Shown piece after piece: positions 56,384 through 64,000 of a stretch of 64,000 bases of DNA (positions within the stretch are counted from its first letter, which is position 1; the number at the start of each line of letters is the position of its first letter). The stretch is from Sceloporus undulatus (Eukaryota; Chordata; Lepidosauria; Squamata; Phrynosomatidae): the NCBI RefSeq assembly GCF_019175285.1, contig NC_056522.1:238926667-238990666 (forward strand), read 5' to 3'. The notes under the pieces were generated by a model that was not told where the DNA came from, made no database searches, and was given only the letters and a program-made list of their open reading frames with translations. A program made the position numbers and the translations under genes.

Positions 56384-56529
56384 GAAGAGTTGGTCCTTGA
56401 GCCAACTCTTGAGAGAGACAGCCTAGAAGAGGTGGTCCTCAAGCCAGATCTTGAGAGATACAGCATGGAAGAGATGGTCCTCAAGCCAACTCTTGAGATA
56501 CAGCTTGGAAGAGGTGGTCCTCAAGCCAT
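56384..56529 (+). repeat. ~42-bp minisatellite (3.5 units) upstream of ADCY5 ATG
   Basis: Units begin at 56384, 56426, 56468 and 56508 (42, 42, 40 bp and a partial unit). Shared core GAAGAGGTGGTCCTCAAGCC followed by AACTCTTGAGAGATACAGC. Lies in the proposed leader intron. Confidence 0.9.
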
Positions 56530-56619
56530 GAGTAGAATTTCCTGTGGGTGATTCTCTCCCTCCCCTTCTCTTCTAGTTGTCACCCAATCCCTCCCTCTTC
56601 TTCTCTGCCCCTGTAGGGC

Positions 56620-57627
56620 ATGTCCCGCTCCAACAGCGTGAGCCCTCCGGGGTTTGGAGCCCTTGCTGTGACCAGGGGTGGAGGTGGGGAACAGCACCGC
56701 TCTGCCTGGGGAGAAGCCGAATCCAGAGCCAATGGCTATTCCTACCCTCTTCCTACCAGGGCCTCACTCAAGAAATCTTCCCGGATGGCTAACAGGTGGA
56801 GAAGCGAGGAGGAGTATGAGCTGCCAGGCAGCAGGAACCATGGGGTAAGTGGTTGCAGGATGCTGAGCTTCAGGTCTAAGTCTGCCTGGCAGGATCATGG
56901 GGGTGACAAGAGCCAGCACTCCTGCCGGCCAGGGGACACCTCTCTGGGCACCAGTCCCAGGCGCTACGGCACAGAGCAAGGCGAGGTGCGTCCACGCTCT
57001 GTGGAACTGGGGTTGGAGGAGAAACGGATCAAGGCCAAGATCGATGAGCTGGAGGAGGAGGAAGAGCGTCTGGATGATGAAAGGCGGTCAGAGATGGTCT
57101 TCTCCATGGGCAGCTGCTGTGGCAGCCTGCTGCAGATCTTCAGGTCCAAGAAGTTTCAGTCAGAGAAGCTGGAGCACCTCTACCAGCGCTATTTTTTCCG
57201 CCTCAACCAGAGTAGCCTGACTATGCTGATGGCCGTGTTAGTCTTGGTCTGTTTGGTCATGCTGCTCTTCCACACGGTTCACGGCCACTACCAGGTGCCC
57301 TACGTGGTGGTGCTGTCCCTGGCAATCCTTCTCATGGTGGCCTTGGGTGCCGTCTGCAATCGCAATGATTTCCACCAGGACCACATGTGGCTCATGTGCT
57401 ACTCAGTTATCCTTGTAGTGTTCGCTGTACAAGTGGTTGGCTGCTTGCTGATGCAGCCCAGGAGTGCCTCCGAAGGCATTTGGTGGACTATCTTTTTTAT
57501 CTACAGCATCTACACCTTGCTGCCGGTCAGGATGAGGGCTGCAGTCATCAGTGGCGTGGTACTGTCTGCCATTCACTTGGCCATTTCTCTCAAAATCAAT
57601 GCAGAAGACAAGTTTTTACTGAAACAG
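56620..57627 (+). CDS. ADCY5: ADCY5 first large coding exon (adenylyl cyclase type 5, N-terminus and first membrane domain)
   Basis: Adenylyl cyclase 5 makes cAMP from ATP at the plasma membrane, stimulated by Gs and inhibited by Gi and Ca2+. The exon gives 336 residues from ATG 56620, chosen because it reads [12 protein letters not shown], the family start. It ends FLLKQ|GTAAGG with the donor at 57628. Residues 1-190 are the cytosolic N-terminus, with [15 protein letters not shown] (26-40), FRSKSAW (84-90), [13 protein letters not shown] (122-134), an acidic helix (141-155) and [10 protein letters not shown] (170-179). Then follow [13 protein letters not shown] and five predicted membrane helices at about 199-220, 227-246, 256-278, 286-302 and 306-325. 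The [20 protein letters not shown] block (279-298) is near identical to mammals. The N-terminus is shorter than the human one, which has long Gly/Ala stretches. Catalytic C1 and C2 domains lie outside the window. Confidence 0.96.
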
Positions 57628-59104
57628 GTAAGGCTGAGATGGTGGGTGTTTTGGAGGCCTTTGGCTACTAAGAGCCATGTGGACTTAATTTTGTGCCAGG
57701 AAATTGGAATGTCATTTTTCTGGGAGCTGTGCTGGTACTACCTGGTAGTATTCAGGGTGTGTGAGTGTGCATGCAGGGTTTTTACATAGCTCTGAAGTGT
57801 AGAGATGTGGTTTGAAAGTCAGAAGTTGTTGTATAGTTGTTGAAGCTGCCTTCTGTGCTGCTCTGAGTTATGTTTTGGCACTGTATAATGTTGTTTGTCT
57901 TAATTTAAGGAAATGTAAGTGTAAACAAATTTTTAACTGTTACAGAGTCACAGCCTGGATGAGTTCAGGTATATTTGCTCATTAACATGAGCAGAGTTAA
58001 GGGCAGAAACACTATTGTCATCCTGCGCTAGTGTCAAATCTGGGGCTTTGTTTTCACTTCTGCAGTGTGTTGTGCAACTCATTATAACTTCACTCAGCCT
58101 GCACTAGTTGCTGGTGGTGCTTTTTCTGCAAGCAGCTGTGCAGCCACCAGTGAAACAATGCCAACACAACAATGCCAACACTTGTTGGGGTTTCCCCCCT
58201 GCTAGCCTAATGTTCAATATAACCCTATATGTTGTAAATGCTTGTAGCAAACCCTCCCAATCTTGTATTGCACAAGTTAGGAAAAAATATGTAATGTACA
58301 ATGTTTGTGTAATGCACAAATTATGTAAAATAATTTGAGGGTGGTGGAGGATTTAAATATATATATATTAAACCTATAGATCCTATTTTTGCAGCATTTA
58401 GAAAAGAAAGACTTCTTTTCAGTGAATGCCATAGCAAAAACATCTCCAATAATCTCATTTCTACATAGGAAGACATGATTTTTCTGTTTAGCGAAAACAG
58501 TAGTTGCTCATGGGCATGGGATAGGAGTTGTTTGTAGCTCCAAAGACACTCTTGTGCTTTTAAATGCTGCTTGTTATCCATATATATAAGGTAGAGATCA
58601 GATCGGATAGAGATCAGATATTCACCTGTTGCAGCATGGACTCTCTACAAGTAACAGCAAAAGAAAATGGAGGTTTAAAGATAATATATGTTACATAGTT
58701 TTGATGCATTGTATGTAGTTTCCTTTAATGTCCCAATGGTATTACACTACAACTCTACTAGCACCTGCATGCATATTTAGTTTCCAGGGTAGACAACAGA
58801 CATTAAGTGAGAAATAAATTGTGCAGTATCTCCTAAAATAATTACTGCTATGTTTTATATTCTGTTTAATTAGCCCACAATTTTTTGACACTGGATTGAA
58901 AAGTATGGCAAATGCAAGCTAGTGGATTCACAAATATTTTGGTTAAGTCAATGCATGGAGTAATCATTTTGGTTGGAGGGGTCTGGATAGTCAGAAGCTC
59001 CTTTGATGTAGTAAATACTGGGGTGGTTATACATATGGATTTCCTTTAACCTTAAGAATTTTTGGGTTCAGCAATTGAGTGTGGTGGAATATCACTTTAA
59101 TATG

Positions 59105-59300
59105 CAGTGGTAGCTGTGTTGGTCATTTAGCAAATTCAAACAAAAATCCACCAAACAGTGATACCTTTACTGGCCAACCAAAATGCATAATATATTTGTT
59201 GCAAGCTTTCGGAGCTCCACCGGCTTTTTCATCAGGCAAGATGTTACAAACCAAACAGGAGAAAAAAATTGGAGATGTTAGTAAACTGCCTGCATTTTGT
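59105..59300 (+). repeat. Dispersed repeat (TTTATTGGCCAACC family)
   Basis: GGTAGCTGTGTTGGTCATTT, AGTGATACCTTTACTGGCCA, AGCTTTCGGAGCTCCACCGG, TTACAAACCAAACAGGAG. Full-length-like plus copy. Confidence 0.75.
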
Positions 59301-60029
59301 TGTTTCTGTCCTTAGTTAAGATATCATCATTCCATCTGCCTGGCACCTGAATGTATCTTGATAAAGTAGTTTAAAGGAAGCATCAGTTGACCAAATAAGC
59401 AGATGACAAGCAGCCTTAATTCCCATTTCTGTCACTTATTTGAGAAAGTTTTCCATTTTAGGTCATTCATTAATTTTGAATGGACAGACTTCTTGGAGGT
59501 CCATGACTAAGAGCAAGAGCTAATCCCTAGCAACACTTGCCTTCATTATGAATCCATTATGAGACCTCTAAGGTGCCATTCTCCCAGCCTCAGCTCCCTA
59601 TCCAACAGGAGTATGTGAATGATAATACTTGGGCTCCTAACACACCTGTTGTAGGATAATTGATTGAGGGAACCTTGGGTGGCATGTGTCCTGGTCCCTT
59701 CTGTGCTATGGTTAATTTAATTTTTCCCATTGAATACAGGGCATTGGTTGTAATAACACCTGAAATGGTAAATGATGATTTATATTTGCTCATTGAACGG
59801 GGATTAGAAACCATGGTTAGGCAGATGCAGTGTCAGATTATGGTTGATGCTAAGCAGAAGTAAATAAGCAAAGCAAAACATATGAATAGAAAGGATTTGC
59901 ATGAATCAAAGAGTCATTAATCTTAAATTGAGATTCATCATTGATGTCAAATCATGATTTAACATTATGTCTGAATGAGGCCAAAGTATATAATGTAGTT
60001 GAAATACATAAAAACTAAGCATTCTAGAC

Positions 60030-60352
60030 CAGCTAGAAAACACCATGATAGGTTTTCCTTTTGTTGTTGTTGCATGCCTCCAAATAATTTTTTACTTATG
60101 GCGACCCTAAGGTGAATCTGTCATAGGATTTTCTTTTCATAGCAAGTTCTTCAGAGGAGGTTTCCCATTGTCATCCTCTGAGGCTGAGAGAGTGTGAGTT
60201 GCCCAAGGTCACCAAGTGGATTTTTATGCTCGGATGGAAATGTCTATCCTAGTCTCCAGAGTTGTAATCCAGTACTCAAACCGCTGCACCAAACTGGGTT
60301 TTCCTTAGGGTTGCCATAAGTCTGAAACGACTTGAAGGCACACAACAACAAC
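60030..60352. mobile_element. Nested Sauria SINEs with 10-bp target duplication
   Basis: A minus-strand SINE (about 60061-60296) sits in the tail of an older plus-strand SINE (AACACCATGATAGGTTTTCC at left; GGGTTGCCATAAGTCTGAAA..CACAACAACAA at right). GGTTTTCCTT is present at 60051-60060 and 60297-60306: the target-site duplication. Confidence 0.88.
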
Positions 60353-61180
60353 AAGAAGAAAAAGAACAACAAAAGCATTCTACAATTCCTAATTACAAAA
60401 AAATTAGCAATGTCTGCTATAATTTGCTTAACTCCTGTTTTTTAGTCCAAATTATGAGAACGAATTCTTCTCATAATCTTCAAATTGTAAATCTTGCTTA
60501 TTAGATCTGTGAAGCCAATACCTGATTATCTAACCTGTTGTCTATCAGGGTAAAGGCAAGAGCTTAGGTTCAGAGCCATCTGATACTAAAATCTGTATGG
60601 GCAATTGCCTCACAACTGTTAACAAGTCTTTTGTTACCTAGGCTGTAGCTTGTTACCATGGAAATCTAATTTTTATTTGACACTGCCCCACTGGTGCATA
60701 TATTTTCTTTACTTTGGTTCCTTATGTATACTTTTTAAAGCTTGGAGGTGGATAAAGGCCATGTAAATGAAATTATGTTCATACCATTCAGCTGCTGCTA
60801 TTTTCTGATTCTTGTTAAGAGATTAAACTGATGAAAGTCTATAGTGGAAATGATGACTGAGTCTGCGGGTTTTTATACATACACCTGAGAGTAAATCACA
60901 TTGAACAAAATGGTAGCCTACTTCTGATTAGCTTTGTGGAGAATTGCACCACATCTGATTTACGTGATTTTATTAACATTTGTAATATCTAGACTAGAGC
61001 CATTCTATATCCCCACTGTCTTCTTTAAAGGCATTCCAACCACATTATACAGATATTAAAATAAGAATGTGTTTCTGAGTAAGAAATAAAATAGTTCATA
61101 TCAAGAACCATGTTTCAGTACATTTTATGATTTAAGTCCTTAATGCCTCTCCAAATGTGAAGGGCATGTTATAAGAGTAA

Positions 61181-61199
61181 GTGTGTGTGTGTGTGTGTA
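61181..61199. repeat. (GT)n microsatellite
   Basis: Short uninterrupted GT run. Confidence 0.9.
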
Positions 61200-61411
61200 C
61201 ATGCACACAGACAGATATACATAACCCTAAGAAATCTCCTTGCGTTAATCTTATCAACACTTTTTCCTGGCTCTCCTCAGTATTCCTCCCTTACATTTAT
61301 TGGAGGCGTCTCCAGATTCATCTCAGTGTTTATTTTAGATGAAATTTCAGTGTTGCTTCTAAACATTTAATCTTATTTTGCATTTTGATTATTTCTCATA
61401 TCTGCTGCTCC

Positions 61412-61413
61412 AG

Positions 61414-61443
<30 letters not shown>
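61412..61443. repeat. (GT)n microsatellite
   Basis: About 16 GT units. Confidence 0.95.
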
Positions 61444-61446
<3 letters not shown>

Positions 61447-63019
61447 GCAGACTCATAGCTTCATATACACTGTAGTATCATCAGTTCTTTTTTATGGCAA
61501 TATTATTTTTGGCTCAGTTCTAAAAGTATCTTGGCATATATCTTGCAAGATAGGATAGGACAGTTTTCTAAAAAATAGAAGACACTGCATGTAGAACTAG
61601 GCTGTGGAGTATAAATAATATTCAGAGGCTCTACTTGCATGCATACACAAAATCACTAATTCCATTGACTCGGGTATGTGGCTCTAATTGTTTCATGCTA
61701 GAATCCGCATCAGCTTGATATTATCTGACAGAGTCATGGACAGAGTAATTACACTGTTCCCCTCCCCTGGCCCCTTTTCTTTCTCAGAGTTCTGATAGTA
61801 TAGTTTGGAAACAGCTGCACCATCATGTGCTTCTGCTTTATAACTCTTCTCTGATCCCATCTAGGCTCCCAGCTGTTTAGACTTTTTACCAATGTGGGTG
61901 TTACAACAATACACACTTTTCATGCTTGTTTCCTTTGATATGGGTGGACAAACTATGTGTGGTGCCTCTACTCCCTCACAGGCATTCAATAATTAAACAG
62001 CCTTGATTCAGTAGTATTTTGCCTACTTGGAATATGGATGTTACGAGTGGGTAGTATATCCCACTGCTACAAAACATACTGGAAAGGTTGAACTGTCTCT
62101 TTCAATGAAACATCACCTGTAATGTTTCTGGATAACAAACAGCTTACCGAGATGCTTTTTCTTCAGTATGATCTTCTTAGTTTGTAGCATGGCTGTGTTA
62201 GCCCCAGAGAAAATGGCTTTAAAATTAGTATAACCATGCCTAACCCTGGTGTTTATCACCTGAGAATACTTCCACTGCTTAAGAGTCAAAACTCTACATT
62301 TTCTATTGAAATGGCTGTCCCTTTTACCACAATCAATGTCCTTTCTTTAAAACAGCAGCAACAACAAAAAGTATTGTGTAGAAATTATATACCTTATTTT
62401 AGCTGGATTCAATATATGTTGGACTCTTGGTTCTCTGATTTGTGCCCAAAATCTCTGGTTGGGAGTATTGACTTAGTGACCAGCTGTATATTATTAGGAG
62501 AACAAGTTTTAGGAAACTCTGCTCAAACATTCGCCACAATCTTGCATCAGGAGACACAGCTATGAAATGTGGCTACCATAGTCTCCTGTCCAACCTGCTC
62601 AAAATACCCACCTTTTCTCAGCTGCACCCCCTGAACTTGGCCTTTTCCTGCTTAGTGGAGAGCAAGAGGCAAGCATCCAGTTATTTTCCTAGCGCTGGAG
62701 ACACAGCAACACTCATCCATAGACACTTTCTGAGGCACTAGAGGTCTCTTTGGATGATGCCATTACTCTTCAGCTTGCATCATGCTTCCCTCCACTCTCC
62801 ACTAACCAGGAAATGTGACTGCAGCCCAGAAAAAAGTGTGTTGGGGATATTTTTGCCATCTTGTAGTTGACTATGAAATCCGACCTCACCTGCAATCAAA
62901 AAAGTAAGTTGTATGGCATAAGTCCTCTTGCACCATTGTGATTCACCAACAAGATGCCAGCCAGTGTTAAATGTTGTGAAGTCAAGCATGTCCCTGTGTA
63001 GTAGGGATGTAATTCTTCA

Positions 63020-63440
63020 CTAAGGGCCTGAACAGAAGGCCCTTTTAAGCCACCATCTAGGCAGTTTTGGAGCACAGCATTTTGATGTTGCATGTCATGA
63101 AGCTGCTTGGAAATCGCAGCTGCCCAGATGTGGGTGGATTCAATGTGCTCTGGTGGCATGGCGTTCATATGCCGTATGCTGCTAGAGTGGCTTGAAGCTG
63201 CCATGGAGCGGAGTGGGGCAGGAAAAGACGCCTTTTCCCAGGCCAAAAAAGGAGCAGATCTTGGCCGTTCCTTTTTCAGACGGTTTCAAGGTGGATTGGG
63301 GCCATGGCATGTGTTTGCCATGGCTTCAATCCATCTTCAGAAGGAGCAGCATGAAACCGCCTCTTCCGGGCCATCTGACCTCCCCCCCCATGTTTCTTCT
63401 GGAAGGTGGCAATCTTTTGCCTGCTGTGAGAAAGTCTTTG
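63020..63440. mobile_element. Possible old GC-rich DNA transposon
   Basis: Starts TAAGGGCCTGAACAGAAGGC. The GC-richer body (GGCTTGAAGCTGCCATGGAG, CAGGCCAAAAAAGGAGCAGA) stands out from its flanks. The 116-158 codon ORFs in it do not resemble a protein family. The right end was not found. Confidence 0.4.
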
Positions 63441-63749
63441 AAAATTGTGCAGTTTTCAAAGGCTACTCACACTTCAGGAATTATTCTATGCAAAATTCAC
63501 ATGTGGTTGTTTTGCACAGAAATCAGAATTTTCTGCACCGGATTCTTCTCAATCACTCAAAAAACAAGTTTTTCAACAATTAAAAAATATTTTCAAATTT
63601 TCTTTCCATCCCTACTGTGTAAGAGGCAGCCTGTATCTTTAACTGCATTGTAGTTTTATCAGACTGTACAGACAGGAATAAAAAGTCCTTGCTGTTTTGG
63701 AGTCAGAATCCCTTTTTCAGCAAGAGATGCTTGTCATTGTCTTTAATAA

Positions 63750-63990
63750 TTGTCAATTAATTAATTAATTAATAGCTCACTTTTCTCTCATCATGGGATT
63801 CAAGGTGCTATAGCATCTAAAAAAAGTATAATTTCAAAAGTTTTTGATACAAAAATTAAAACACAAACTAAATTTGATGTTAAAAACACAAGTTAAAAAC
63901 AGCACCAAAGACATTTAAACACCATTAAAATCAAGTTAAATAAATAATAAAAAAGTTACACTCCCATTAAAAGCTCTATTGACTACAGCA
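63750..63990 (-). mobile_element. LINE 3' tail (minus strand)
   Basis: TAATTAATTAATTAATAGCT, CATGGGATTCAAGGTGCTAT and an A-rich body with AAAACACAAACTAAATTTG: the inverse of an L2/CR1-type terminal region. Confidence 0.55.
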
Positions 63991-64000
63991 TACTAATAGT

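Larger units (their letters stand above)
57628..64000 (+). other. ADCY5: ADCY5 intron 1 (5' part)
   Basis: Begins at donor GTAAGG. At least 6.4 kb without a further ADCY5 exon; intron 1 is also very long in mammals. Contains a few repeats (59105, 60030, 61181, 61412, 63020, 63750) but fewer than the HACD2 introns. No other gene seen. Confidence 0.8.

Noticed and set aside
63107-63653. 153- and 158-codon ORFs near the right edge
   Set aside because: No similarity to known proteins; they overlap in two frames and lie in a probable old transposon.

Overview
This is vertebrate nuclear DNA, and the repeat content points to a squamate (lizard), probably iguanian. It holds many tRNA-derived SINEs with a Bov-B-like tail (Sauria type), a 5S rRNA-derived SINE, CR1 and L2-like LINE 3' ends, an RTE/Bov-B scrap, and many short DNA transposons (hAT-like, mariner/Tc1-like and GC-rich foldback types). 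I recognise no LTR retrovirus, virus-like element or CRISPR array. The species call rests on repeat type only.

Three protein-coding genes lie head to tail on the + strand: the last exon of MYLK (477-733), the whole of HACD2 (seven coding exons, 6986-27781), and the large first coding exon of ADCY5 (56620-57627). As I recall it, this is the same neighbour order as human chromosome 3q21, so the block looks conserved. The three genes are not a functional unit. MYLK is myosin light-chain kinase/telokin, HACD2 is the ER 3-hydroxyacyl-CoA dehydratase of fatty-acid elongation, and ADCY5 is a membrane adenylyl cyclase.

Layout: 1-476 is the last MYLK intron. 734 to about 2.7 kb is MYLK 3' UTR and flank. 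2.7-6.5 kb is intergenic. 6.5-8.1 kb is the HACD2 CpG-rich promoter, exon 1 and an unusual tandem repeat on both sides. 7.2-27.7 kb is HACD2 introns with dense transposons. 27.8-53.4 kb is a gene-poor, repeat-rich stretch, perhaps including distal HACD2 3' UTR up to a poly(A) signal near 38.09 kb. 53.4-56.6 kb is a two-part CpG-rich region upstream of ADCY5, with a second, larger array of the same tandem unit. 57.6-64 kb is ADCY5 intron 1.

The most unusual signal is a degenerate tandem unit of about 75-110 bp. It opens with GTCCTCCATTTTGAG, continues with a CTGACTGAGAAG block, and ends in a GTGTTTTT / CTTTTATT block. It occurs in three clusters: forward just upstream of HACD2, inverted in the start of HACD2 intron 1, and forward between the two CpG-rich parts of the ADCY5 5' region. 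Each copy carries a CCATTTT core resembling a YY1 site, and the same core recurs inside two hAT-like elements elsewhere in the window. Other points of interest are a 570-bp element built from consecutive perfect hairpins in HACD2 intron 5, a recent ~140-bp duplication placed inside the ADCY5 array, and a possible in-frame upstream exon for ADCY5.

All calls were made by eye from sequence and from memory of the families. No alignment or database search was run.
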